A DNA stretch of 64,000 bases from Burkholderia sp. SRS-46 (lineage in GTDB: Bacteria; Pseudomonadota; Gammaproteobacteria; Burkholderiales; Burkholderiaceae). Shown here piece by piece: positions 41,790 to 49,659 of this stretch. The stretch covers positions 434,001 through 498,000 of the forward strand of contig NZ_PTXL01000009.1 in assembly GCF_004343775.1 (NCBI RefSeq), in the 5' to 3' direction. Below the pieces are notes generated by a model. It did no database searches and was not told where the DNA came from. It worked only from the letters and a program-made list of their open reading frames with translations. A program made the position numbers and the translations under genes. Positions within the stretch are counted from its first letter, which is position 1. Each line of letters starts with the position of its first letter.

Positions 41790-42165
41790 GGTTCCCTCCC
41801 GGTTCGACTCAGTAAGCAGCGGGTGTGCGGGATGCGTCCCGGCCTGCATCGTGGACTCAAAAGTAACGAGCCATATTCGTGCAAAGGCGACCGCCGGCGA
41901 CATTTTCTTGACTGGGTGCGACTATGCGGAAAAACCACTAGGTCGCACGTGGGCCTTGCCGGGCGGGGTTTCGGGGAGGATTCGGGAGGATCGGCGCTTG
42001 TCCCGGTGCGTCGCCGGGGGTGCGTATGAGGGGGATCGACGCGGGGAGCGGTTGACGCGCTCGATCGGAGGCCGACAGGGGCGCATCGGTGCGGCCCGCG
42101 CGGCCGGGGCGACCACGCCGCGACGCGGCGCCGCCCCCTGTCTGAAACGACTCGCTTGCTCCGGC
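41790..42165. other. Upstream region of the carnitine operon, no gene seen
   Basis: This spacer of about 375 bases contains the operator-like repeat at 41916-41948 and the promoter area of caiX. No convincing -35/-10 pair was found. No open frame looks coding. Confidence 0.4.
41916..41948. promoter_or_regulatory. Long-spaced inverted repeat upstream of the carnitine operon
   Basis: GTGCGAC (41916-41922) and GTCGCAC (41942-41948) are perfect 7-bp arms around 19 bases, centred about 143 bases upstream of the caiX start. Spacing and position suit an AraC-type activator such as CdhR or GbdR; the DJ-1/AraC regulator at 53872 is a candidate. Confidence 0.4.
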
Positions 42166-42759
42166 CTACGCGCCGGGCGCCGCAGGCCCCAGCAACAGGC
42201 TCGCGAAGTTCTCGGCAAGCGCATGCAGCTGCGCGGGTTCGTGATACACGCGCTCGATCACCGCGAGCCCCCGCGTGAATGCGACGATCACTTGCGCGGC
42301 CGGCGCCGGCGGCAGCTTCAGCCCCGCGCGAACCGCGTCGCGCGACAGCGCTTCCGTGATTCGCGCTTCGAGCGCATCGAGCAAGGCGCGCAGCCGCGCC
42401 TGGATCAGCGGGCTCAGCTCCTCGCTCTCGCTCGCGGTTTTCGTCGTCAGGCACCCACGCGGCGGGGAACCCGACGTCATGTTCGTGATCGCGACGTCGA
42501 AGAAGCGCTCAAGCGCGAGCGACACGGACGGCGCGTCCAGCGCGGCTTGCGCCTCCGACAGGAAGCGCCGCTCATAGCGATCGAACGCGAGCAGGAAGAG
42601 CTGCTCCTTGCCGCCGAACGCGTGATACAGCGAACCGCGCTGCACCTGGGTCGCCTCGGCAAGATCCGCCATCGAGGTTGCCTGCCACCCTTTCTGCCAA
42701 AACACGTTCAGCGCCTGATCCAGAACGGTTTCTTCGTCGAACTGCCTGACCATTGCCAT
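42166..42759 (-). CDS. TetR-family transcriptional regulator
   Basis: A 197-residue repressor. The helix-turn-helix (about 10-55) reads VLDQALNVFWQKGWQATSMADLAEATQVQRGSLYHAFGGKEQL, the TetR_N pattern of the group that regulates electrophile or drug responses, followed by a ligand-binding domain with a Cys in PRGCLTTKTA that could sense electrophiles. It is divergent from the oxygenase/EamA/GST operon. Two copies of the palindrome CAACGTTG lie in the 261-base gap, one next to its own start, so it probably represses both itself and the operon. The start was chosen at 42759; the ATG two codons later (42753) is equally possible. Confidence 0.85.
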   Translation of the reverse strand: MAMVRQFDEETVLDQALNVFWQKGWQATSMADLAEATQVQRGSLYHAFGGKEQLFLLAFDRYERRFLSEAQAALDAPSVSLALERFFDVAITNMTSGSPPRGCLTTKTASESEELSPLIQARLRALLDALEARITEALSRDAVRAGLKLPPAPAAQVIVAFTRGLAVIERVYHEPAQLHALAENFASLLLGPAAPGA

Positions 42760-42785
42760 AACAGCGATACACCTCCAGAAACAAT

Positions 42786-42793
42786 CAACGTTG
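42786..42793. promoter_or_regulatory. TetR operator, proximal copy
   Basis: The palindrome CAACGTTG lies 27 bases upstream of the TetR start, centred 38 bases from the second, longer copy. It is likely the autorepression site. Confidence 0.5.
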
Positions 42794-42810
42794 CGACGCA
42801 ATAAAAATCA

Positions 42811-42839
42811 TTGACAACACCGTCAACGTTGACAATACT
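42811..42839 (+). promoter_or_regulatory. Promoter of the oxygenase operon with embedded TetR operator
   Basis: A perfect TTGACA (42811-42816) and AATACT (42834-42839) have an exact 17-base spacer. The 12-bp perfect palindrome GTCAACGTTGAC (42822-42833) fills the spacer up to the -10 box, so a bound repressor would block RNA polymerase. Confidence 0.65.
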
Positions 42840-42851
42840 GGCATTATATCT

Positions 42852-42895
42852 CTTCACGGAACGAGCTCCCGGCCGGAGCCTCGTGAAGGCGCGTG
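42852..42895 (+). promoter_or_regulatory. Leader hairpin of the oxygenase operon
   Basis: CTTCACG (from 42852) pairs with CGTGAAG about 36 bases further on, enclosing a second stem GCTCC-CGGCC-GGAGC. It would form at the 5' end of a leader of about 175 bases. There is no T-tract, so a stability or translation role is more likely than termination. Confidence 0.35.
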
Positions 42896-42908
42896 TGTCC
42901 AGAAATAC

Positions 42909-43001
42909 ATGAACGACACGTCTCGCCCTTCGTCCCCGTGCGCTCCAGTTCGATTAATCGATTGCCATCCAGGAAGAAGTTTCTTTGTGTGTGTCTATTG
43001 A
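42909..43001 (+). CDS. Possible 30-residue leader peptide
   Basis: A short frame (MNDTSRPSSPCAPVRLIDCH, then ten more residues ending FFVCVY) lies in the leader of the oxygenase operon and stops 19 bases before the oxygenase ATG. It has three cysteines. No clear ribosome binding site precedes it, so it may be chance. It is noted because the following genes modify small molecules and handle glutathione. Confidence 0.2.
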   Translation: MNDTSRPSSPCAPVRLIDCHPGRSFFVCVY

Positions 43002-43020
43002 TACGTTAGGAGTTCTATAA

Positions 43021-44043
43021 ATGAAGAACAGTCGCATCAAATATGGCTATGTGAACGTCGTCGATCGCGCCACGCATGGGGGCAGGCTGACGCGCGACGC
43101 GGCGGAACGCTTCACGGACGGCTTCTCGCGGCCCGCGTTGTTCCGCCAGCTGGTCGACATCGACGAGCGCCTGGCCACGCGGTCGTTCTACGATGCGGTG
43201 GGTTCCGAAAAAACGCTTCAGTGGCGCGTCAAGCAAGGCGATGCGCCGGTGTCGATGCGTGGGGAAAACGGCAAGTCGGACTACAACTACGTGACCGGCC
43301 GCGTCGGCACCGGCAGCGAGTTCCTGGACGATATCTTCGAAAACCAGCGCGATGTGTATTCGCACCTCGGCACGATCTCGTCGGGATACAGCGATCCGTA
43401 CGAATGGGGAAAAATCGCATTTAATCGCGTGAAAGAAGCGATTTTCGCGAACCCCTGGTTCGCGGTGGATTCGTGGAAGGTGAGCGGCCACATGTTTCTC
43501 GGCCACAGCACGCAGGATTTCGGTGAACCGGCGCGCGGCGCGGTGGGCAGCGACTGGCACATGTTCCCGACACTTAATGTATTCGTGATGATCGCGGGCA
43601 CGAAGAAATGGACGTCGCGTCCGCCGCAAATCGGCGACCAGTTCCGCGATTACGACAAGATGTTCGCGACCAGCAGCGGCCGCGAGGCGCCTAACGGCGA
43701 TTTCGAGGGTGACGTGCTGTATCTCGAACCGGGCGACGTGCTGCTGAATCCGCCGTTCGAGTGGCACAAGGTGCTCAATGCCAAGGGGCTGAGCATCGGC
43801 GCGGCGTTCCGGGTGATCGACACGGACTATCTCGCGACGCTCGACAGCCGGCCCTCGCTCGATACCACGCGCATCGCGTTCAGCCAGGCGGGCGACGACA
43901 CCGAGGAGCTCGCGCACTTCCTGACCAGCATCAACTATGCGTCCCGTCACCTGAACCGCGCGCAAATGCTGCTCAACGATCTCGAATACGTGTATCTGCG
44001 CAGAAAGGGCCATTCGGAATCGGTGCATATCGGGCATCAATGA
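43021..44043 (+). CDS. Cupin/JmjC-like oxygenase with altered iron site
   Basis: A 340-residue cytoplasmic protein with a double-stranded beta-helix of the cupin_8/JmjC type. Typical members read HxD, then N...GxKxW, then PGDVLxxPxxWxH. Here the first motif is H180-M-F182 with N186 and W197 (LNVFVMIAGTKKW), and the second is LEPGDVLLNPPFEWH with His 249. The aspartate of the iron-binding HxD is thus replaced by Phe. A missing carboxylate is known from Fe/2-oxoglutarate halogenases, where chloride takes its place, though usually with Gly or Ala. TAGGAG precedes the ATG by 8 bases. First gene of a five-gene overlapping operon. Substrate unknown, and loss of metal binding cannot be excluded. Confidence 0.75.
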   Translation: MKNSRIKYGYVNVVDRATHGGRLTRDAAERFTDGFSRPALFRQLVDIDERLATRSFYDAVGSEKTLQWRVKQGDAPVSMRGENGKSDYNYVTGRVGTGSEFLDDIFENQRDVYSHLGTISSGYSDPYEWGKIAFNRVKEAIFANPWFAVDSWKVSGHMFLGHSTQDFGEPARGAVGSDWHMFPTLNVFVMIAGTKKWTSRPPQIGDQFRDYDKMFATSSGREAPNGDFEGDVLYLEPGDVLLNPPFEWHKVLNAKGLSIGAAFRVIDTDYLATLDSRPSLDTTRIAFSQAGDDTEELAHFLTSINYASRHLNRAQMLLNDLEYVYLRRKGHSESVHIGHQ

Positions 44044-44990
44044 TGTCGCGCAGCGAGCTTTCCTCGCCGGTCGGAACCGAGGCGGGCCAGCATGCGGAAA
44101 CGCGGGCCGCGGGCATTGCCTGCGGGCTCGCGTCGGCCCTGATCTGGGGGGCCTTTCCCGTGGTGACGCGCCTCGGCCTGACGCATACGTCGCTCGACAG
44201 CTACGACATCACGCTGATCCGCTTCGGGGTGTCCGGCATCCTGCTGCTGCCGTATCTGCTCAAGGCCGGGCTGCGCGGCCTCACGTGGACGCAGATCGCG
44301 CTGCTGGTCGGCGGCATCGGCGCGCCCTACATGCTGGTCGTGGCCCAAGGCCTCAAGCGCGCGCCGGTCGAGCAGTTCGCCATCGTCACGCCGGCCAGCA
44401 TGATCGTGTTTTCGACGATCGCCAGCACGATCCTGCTGCGCGCCCGGCTCGTCTGGACGGAGGTCGTCGGGATCGCGCTCATCGTCGCGGGCGTCCTGTC
44501 GGCCGGCATGCGCGAGCTGATGGTGTCGCACGGCGGCGCGTCGACCTATGCGATCTTCGTCGCAGGCGGGCTCCTCTGGTCGGTGTATACGGTGTGCGCG
44601 AAGCGCTTCTCGGTCACCGCGCTGCACGCCACGGCCGTCGTGTCGGTGTTTTCGATCGCCGTGTACCTGCCGTTCTATCTCGCGTTCAGGGGCCTGCACG
44701 TGCTGCAGGCATCGCCAGCCGACATCGGGCTGCAGGCCATCTATCAGGGCGTGCTCGTGTCGATGGTCGCGCTGTTTTTCTACAGCAAGTCCGTCCAGCT
44801 CCTGGGGCCGGCGATCGGCGCCACGTTCGCCGCGCTCGTCCCCGGCGCCGCAACCTTGCTGGCGGCGCTGCTGCTGCGCGAAATGCCCCGGCCCGCGGTG
44901 CTGGCGGGCCTCGCGGTCGTCATGGTCGGCATGACGCTGACGCTCGCCGGCAAACGCGTGCTGGCGCACCTGCGGCGCGCGACCGCGTAG
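44040..44990 (+). CDS. EamA/DMT-family transporter
   Basis: A 316-residue inner-membrane protein with ten predicted helices and two EamA repeats (about 25-155 and 170-300). The first starts GIACGLASALIWGAFPVVTRLGL and the second AIFVAGGLLWSVYTVCAKRF. The drug/metabolite transporter family usually exports small metabolites or amino acids. Its ATG overlaps the oxygenase stop codon (ATGA). Export of the pathway product or a conjugate is the likely role. Confidence 0.85.
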   Translation: MMSRSELSSPVGTEAGQHAETRAAGIACGLASALIWGAFPVVTRLGLTHTSLDSYDITLIRFGVSGILLLPYLLKAGLRGLTWTQIALLVGGIGAPYMLVVAQGLKRAPVEQFAIVTPASMIVFSTIASTILLRARLVWTEVVGIALIVAGVLSAGMRELMVSHGGASTYAIFVAGGLLWSVYTVCAKRFSVTALHATAVVSVFSIAVYLPFYLAFRGLHVLQASPADIGLQAIYQGVLVSMVALFFYSKSVQLLGPAIGATFAALVPGAATLLAALLLREMPRPAVLAGLAVVMVGMTLTLAGKRVLAHLRRATA

Positions 44991-45034
44991 GCGCAACACC
45001 CCGGGAAGGACATCCGAACACTCACGGAACGCAC

Positions 45035-45748
45035 ATGATCGATCTTCACTACTGGACGACGCCCAACGGACACAAGATCACGATCGCGCTGGAGGAACTG
45101 GGTCTCGAATACCGGATCGTGCCGGTCAACATCTCGGCCGGCGACCAGTTCCGCCCCGCATTCCTGCGGATCAGCCCGAACAACCGCATTCCGGCGATCG
45201 TCGATCATGATCCGCCGGGCGGCGGCGCGCCGTTGAGCGTGTTCGAATCGGGCGCCATTCTCGAATACCTCGCGGACAAGACCGGCCGCCTGCTGGCCAA
45301 GGCCACGCGGCCGCGTTTCGTCGCGCTCCAGTGGCTGTACTGGCAAATGTCGGGGCTCGGCCCGATGGCCGGACAGAATCACCATTTCGCGCACTATGCG
45401 CCCGAGCGCATCGAGTATGCGACCCGGCGCTATGTCGATGAAACCAGCCGGCTCTACCGCGTGCTCGACAATCAGCTGGCCGGCCAGGATTATGTCGCCG
45501 GCGCCTTCTCGATCGCCGACATCGCCTGCTATCCGTGGATCAGGCTGTATGCGCGACAGGGGCAGGATCTCCGCGATTTTCCGCACATCGCCCGCTGGTT
45601 CGAGCAGTTGTCCGCGCGCCCCGCGTTCATCGACGCATACCGCATCGCCGAATCGGTCAACACCACGCCGACCGTCACCGACGAGGCGCGTCGGTTCCTG
45701 TTCGGGCAGCGCGCCGATTCCGCCCATCGCGCCGGGAGCGGCACGTGA
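45035..45748 (+). CDS. Glutathione S-transferase, YfcG/YghU-like (nu class)
   Basis: A 237-residue GST. The thioredoxin-fold half (about 1-85) starts MIDLHYWTTPNGHKITIALEE; the TPNG motif with Asn/Thr in place of Tyr or Cys is the mark of YfcG-type disulfide-bond reductases. NRIPAIVDHD and the ESGAILEYLAD glutathione-binding segment follow. The helical half (about 95-215) contains SIADIACYPW. It probably reduces mixed disulfides or opens or removes a glutathione adduct. Second of three overlapping genes: its stop is shared with the next start. Confidence 0.82.
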   Translation: MIDLHYWTTPNGHKITIALEELGLEYRIVPVNISAGDQFRPAFLRISPNNRIPAIVDHDPPGGGAPLSVFESGAILEYLADKTGRLLAKATRPRFVALQWLYWQMSGLGPMAGQNHHFAHYAPERIEYATRRYVDETSRLYRVLDNQLAGQDYVAGAFSIADIACYPWIRLYARQGQDLRDFPHIARWFEQLSARPAFIDAYRIAESVNTTPTVTDEARRFLFGQRADSAHRAGSGT

Positions 45749-46464
45749 GCGCGTCCGGGCTGGTGCTGTTCGAGCTGGCGGGTGCCGATCAGGCGGTGCG
45801 ATTCAGTCCGCATTGCTGGAAGATCAGAATGGCGCTGGCCCATAAAGGGCTGGCCGCGCAGTGTCTGCCCTGGCATTTCACCGACAAATCGGCGATCGCG
45901 TTCTCCGGGCAGGAATGCGTTCCGGTGCTGCTCGACGACGGCGTGGCCGTCAGCGATTCGTGGCGCATCGCACAGCACCTGGAGGCGCACTTTCCGCGCA
46001 CGCCGCCGCTCGCCGGGCACCATGGCGCGCTCGCGTCCTGCGCGTTTGCCAATCAATGGGCCGACACGATCCTGCTGCCGATCATCGCCCGCATCGTCGC
46101 GCCGGACGTGTATAGCATGCTGGATGCCGTCGACCAGCCGTACTTCCGTTCATCCCGCGAAGACCGGCTCGGCATGACCTTCGACACGTTGCTTGCCCGC
46201 CGGGCGACGTTTCAGGATGAGCTGACGCGCAGTCTCGCGCCGCTGCGTGCGACACTGAAGCGCCAACCCTTCCTGGCCGGCACCACCCCGAACTATGCCG
46301 ACTACTGCGTGTTCGGCATGTTCATGTGGATCCGGTGCGTGACCCGCCTCGAACTCGTGGCGCCGGACGATCCCGTCAGCGGGTGGCGCGAGCGCCTGCT
46401 CGACCTGTTCGGCGGCATCGCGAGACAGGCCCCGATTCATCATGGACGGCGCGAGCCGAGCTGA
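45745..46464 (+). CDS. Second glutathione S-transferase
   Basis: A 239-residue GST starting at a GTG that overlaps the previous stop (GTGA), with GGGAG 6 bases upstream. The N-terminal half has FSPHCWKIRMALAHKGL, where SPHC gives a catalytic Ser/Cys region of beta/omega-like members, then CVPVLLDDG and VSDSWRIAQHLE. The C-terminal helical half contains PNYADYCVFGMFMW. It is distinct from the first GST and so probably does a different step, for example conjugation against removal of glutathione. Similar Ser-type GSTs act as isomerases or beta-etherases. Confidence 0.78.
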   Translation: MSASGLVLFELAGADQAVRFSPHCWKIRMALAHKGLAAQCLPWHFTDKSAIAFSGQECVPVLLDDGVAVSDSWRIAQHLEAHFPRTPPLAGHHGALASCAFANQWADTILLPIIARIVAPDVYSMLDAVDQPYFRSSREDRLGMTFDTLLARRATFQDELTRSLAPLRATLKRQPFLAGTTPNYADYCVFGMFMWIRCVTRLELVAPDDPVSGWRERLLDLFGGIARQAPIHHGRREPS

Positions 46465-46894
46465 CGTGGACAACCTGACACTAGAAGATTTCCCGCTCGT
46501 CACCTTCGATACGATCCGCTACGCGGATACCGACCGGCAAGGTCACGTGAACAACGCGGTGTTCTCGACCTTTCTCGAGACCGGCCGCGTGGACATTCTC
46601 TACGGCGGGCGCGAGCCGCTCGCCGGGGCGGATGGCGAATTCGTCATCGCGAACCTGCAGCTCGAATTCCGCGCGGAATTGCGCTGGCCGGGCAAGGTGG
46701 ACATCGCGACGCGCGTGGCGTCGCTCGGCCGCGCATCGGTCCAGCTCGAACAGAGCCTGTTCCAGGACGGGCGATGCGCCGCGTTCGCCCGCACGGTGAT
46801 CGTGCAGATCGATAGCCAGAGCCGCCGTTCGAAGCCGCTGTCCGATTCCGCGCGCGCGGTATTGCTGCCGCTGGTGCGAACGACCGTCGAATAG
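46442..46894 (+). CDS. 4-hydroxybenzoyl-CoA-type hotdog thioesterase
   Basis: A 150-residue hotdog protein of the 4HBT family: TIRYADTDRQGHVNNAVFSTFLETGR holds the catalytic Asp and the HVNN loop, and NLQLEFRAELRWPGKVDIATRV forms the dimer strand. It probably hydrolyses an acyl-CoA. The ATG overlaps the previous gene by 23 bases; a GTG at 46466 just after the previous stop is the alternative start. Last gene of the operon. It implies that the pathway has a thioester intermediate. Confidence 0.8.
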   Translation: MDGASRADVDNLTLEDFPLVTFDTIRYADTDRQGHVNNAVFSTFLETGRVDILYGGREPLAGADGEFVIANLQLEFRAELRWPGKVDIATRVASLGRASVQLEQSLFQDGRCAAFARTVIVQIDSQSRRSKPLSDSARAVLLPLVRTTVE

Positions 46895-46977
46895 CCCGCC
46901 CCATCGACGTTCCTGAACCGCTGCTCGCCAGCCGGCTTCGTCGCGTGCAGATGGCCGACTGGTCAGGCCGCCACGCC

Positions 46978-48241
46978 CTACGCACGATTTGACGTCGACT
47001 CCGCCGACCAAGCCGTGACGGTGTTCTCCAACTCGGACAGGACGCGCTCGATGACTTCGGTCCAGTTTCCGCGCGTGGACTGGGTGAAGATTCGCATACC
47101 GGGATACGACGAACTATCGTCACGATTGCGCAACCAGCGCCAGCAGCCCGAGATCGGTTCAGTAGCCACACGCGCTTGCCCATGGCTGCCGCCAGATGAG
47201 CGACCGCAGTGTCAACGGAAATGACGAGATCCAGCCCGTATAAGGCAGGTCGGCGGGAATGTTGTCTACTCGCGTTCCGAAGGCCATCGGCAACGACAGG
47301 AGCGGGCAATACCAGTCCCACCGAAGTGCATCGAGTGGCTTGTGGTCAAGCACGGTCAGATTTGGCCATCGGGAGCAGAGCGAATCGGTCAGCAACCGGC
47401 GCAGAGGCTGCGGACATAAAAATCCAACTGCCGTGAAATGCCTGAGCGTCATTTCGAGATATCGGCAAAATTGCAACGTATCGCCGAAGCCCTGTTCGGC
47501 TAAAACGAGCAAGCGATTTTCGCCGGGCGGCAGCCCTTCCCTCAGCCACCGACGGATCGGCAAGGCAGGAGGCTTGATCCCGGCAGGCGAATCGCCCGCC
47601 TGAAAGCAGGCCCACTGGTGTTCGAAATATGGCCAGGCTTCGCTATAGTCACCGGCACCAAGCAATGCATATCCGAGGTTGCCGCGGCCTACGAGATTCT
47701 TAGGATCCAACTCGATTGCTCGACGATACGCATTTATCGCGAGGTCGGTTTTGCCTAACAGGTTCAGGCACGTTCCCATATTGTTATGGGCATCGGAATG
47801 CTCTGGATTGCGTTCCATGGTGCGTCGATGAATATCCACGGCGTCTTCCAGCTTGTCATCCAGCTGCAAGGCGATACCCAGGTTATACAACAGCAACGAA
47901 GTGTCCAGGTCCGGTTGGTAATCTTCAGCAAACGCAAGACCGCTTCGCGCGCTTGCTGCCGCCTGCGGAAATGCCTTCAATCGTACTTGCGCCACGGACA
48001 GGCTATTGTAGAAGGTGGCGTCAGGAGACGCATCAATAGCCCGTTTGAACCAGTCCTCAGCCTCCTCCGCTTGATTCAATGACAAAGCGATCAGCCCTCT
48101 CGAATTCAAGGCTTCACCGTTTGAAGGAAACGCCTTCAGGACATCTTCGACGAGCTGACGAGCGATTTCAAGTCGGCCAGTGTTATAAGCCTCAATGGAT
48201 TTTTCATAGCACAACTTGATATCTTCAATACTTGATGCCAT
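46978..48241 (-). pseudogene. TPR-repeat glycosyltransferase gene with deletion and frameshifts
   Basis: The first 350 codons from the ATG at 48241 (GGAG 5 bases upstream) encode about six TPR repeats, then a linker with LLVLAEQGFGDTLQFCRYLE, typical of TPR-glycosyltransferase proteins. At about 47240 the frame changes: the next conserved block, GLDLVISVDTAVAHLAAAMG, continues in another frame. The 70-80 residues normally between DLPY and this block appear deleted. A second shift near 47150 leads to CWRWLRNRDDS...YPGMRIFTQ, the family C-terminus, ending at a TAG at 46978. Codon use is less GC-rich than neighbours, suggesting acquisition and decay. A truncated 360-residue protein could still be made (47159-48241). 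Confidence 0.75.
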
Positions 48242-48619
48242 AGGAACTCCGATCGGCAGCCCACCGTATCGAACGCTCCGCAGCACAGCCCGGAATCTGA
48301 ATGGAGATACTGGATTTCCACTATCGCCAAAATATTGATTCTCCAGCCGGTCATGGGGCCATGAACTCGCATGGCTCCGGGGATCCTCCTGCCGTCGACG
48401 TGTCGGGTTGAAGACACAAGAACAGCGCTTTTCGTAGCTGAACAAACAATATCCCGGGATCGGTCGCGGCCGAACACGAGAAAAAGGTATCGTGTTCTCC
48501 TGCAACCCGCGGCGAACCCATTATTTCGCGTGGTCCATCGCGATGTTCGCGATCGCGCGCGTCCCCAGCGGCGCGGGATGGCCGTGCCGCACCGATCGGC
48601 ATCTGCTTCGGTCGCAAGG
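48242..48619. other. Intergenic region, no gene seen
   Basis: About 380 bases between the decayed TPR gene and the cytochrome c gene. Composition is less GC-rich than average near 48250-48480. No terminator hairpin with T-tract and no credible frame. Confidence 0.4.
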
Positions 48620-49162
48620 TCAGTAGCGCTCCGCGACGCCGTTGATCCCGCGCGCCTGCAGCGCGCGGACCAGGTCGGCGCGCACCGTCGCGACGTCGGA
48701 CAACGCGGGGCGGCGGCGCGCGGCGACTTCGGCGGCGGTATAGGGCCGGAAATCGCGCGGCAGCGCATCCCGGTTCATCGTGGTGAGCACCCAGTTGAGC
48801 ACGTCGGCGAGCGCCTGGTCCGACAGCGCCGAATTCGACGCGCCGGGCACCCGCATCACGTAGTCGCGGCCTTCGGGCAGGTGCGTGAAGTAGCCGAGCG
48901 AATTCGCGAGCGGCGGCACCTTGCCCGCGATGCCGCCGCCCGTCGCGGTGTGACACCCCATGCAGTTGAGCACCCAGTGCTGCCGCGCGAGCGCCGCACC
49001 GGTGCCGCCTTCCGCGCGCGCGGGCGACGGCGCCGCGCCGGCCGCGGCCCATGCGAGCAGCAGCGCGGCGCTCCAGCGCGACGATCGGGCCCACGCGGCG
49101 GTGGCCGCGCCGCGCCGCGCATGCGCGCCGTCGCGCGCACGGCGCGCGCGATCGGCATTCAT
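48620..49162 (-). CDS. Monohaem c-type cytochrome
   Basis: A 180-residue exported cytochrome. The hydrophobic signal segment WSAALLLAWAAAGAAPSPARA is followed by one haem-binding CMGCH and a distal Met candidate in DYVMRVPGASNS. The ATG overlaps the previous cytochrome stop (ATGA). As last gene of the amine dehydrogenase operon it is a candidate electron acceptor, or relay to the terminal oxidase. It has one haem only, so it is not a MauG homologue. Confidence 0.8.
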   Translation of the reverse strand: MNADRARRARDGAHARRGAATAAWARSSRWSAALLLAWAAAGAAPSPARAEGGTGAALARQHWVLNCMGCHTATGGGIAGKVPPLANSLGYFTHLPEGRDYVMRVPGASNSALSDQALADVLNWVLTTMNRDALPRDFRPYTAAEVAARRRPALSDVATVRADLVRALQARGINGVAERY

Positions 49163-49659
49163 AGCCCGAGCCCCTTCGTGACGACCGCGCGCTGCGCATG
49201 AACGGCCGCGCCGTCCATCGCCTGCGTGCGCGCCGCGCGGATCTCGGCGGCCGTGAACGGCTTCGCGTCGCCGTGCTGCGCGTTCAGGTCGAACACGATG
49301 TAGTTCAGCACTTGCGCGAGATCCTCGTCGCTCGCGCTCGCAAACGACGGCATCTTGAAGTTGTAGCGCTTGTCGCGCACGGTGATCTCGCCGAACATGC
49401 CGTGCAGCAGCGTCGCCGTGAGCTGCGCGCGCCCTTGCGCGAGCGTCGCGTACTTGCCCGGATACTCGGTGAGCGGCGGCGCGAGCCCGTCCTGGCCACG
49501 GCCGCCGGCCTGGTGGCACACCGCGCACTGCGCGTCGAACAGGCCCTTGCCGGCCGGGTAGGCCGCGCTCAGCTGCGCATCGGCGACGCCCGCCATCGCC
49601 AGCGTGACGGCCGCCGTCGCACAGGCGGCCAGGATTTTTCCAGCGTGCTTCACGTTCAT
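49159..49659 (-). CDS. Monohaem c-type cytochrome
   Basis: A 166-residue periplasmic cytochrome: signal peptide (about 1-28, ending GVADA), haem site CAVCH, and an axial Met candidate in NFKMPSFASASDEDLAQVLNY, a normal class I cytochrome c pattern. Its ATG overlaps the light-chain stop (ATGA), so it is made with the enzyme and may accept electrons from the quinone cofactor in place of an azurin or amicyanin, which are absent here. Confidence 0.82.
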   Translation of the reverse strand: MNVKHAGKILAACATAAVTLAMAGVADAQLSAAYPAGKGLFDAQCAVCHQAGGRGQDGLAPPLTEYPGKYATLAQGRAQLTATLLHGMFGEITVRDKRYNFKMPSFASASDEDLAQVLNYIVFDLNAQHGDAKPFTAAEIRAARTQAMDGAAVHAQRAVVTKGLGL

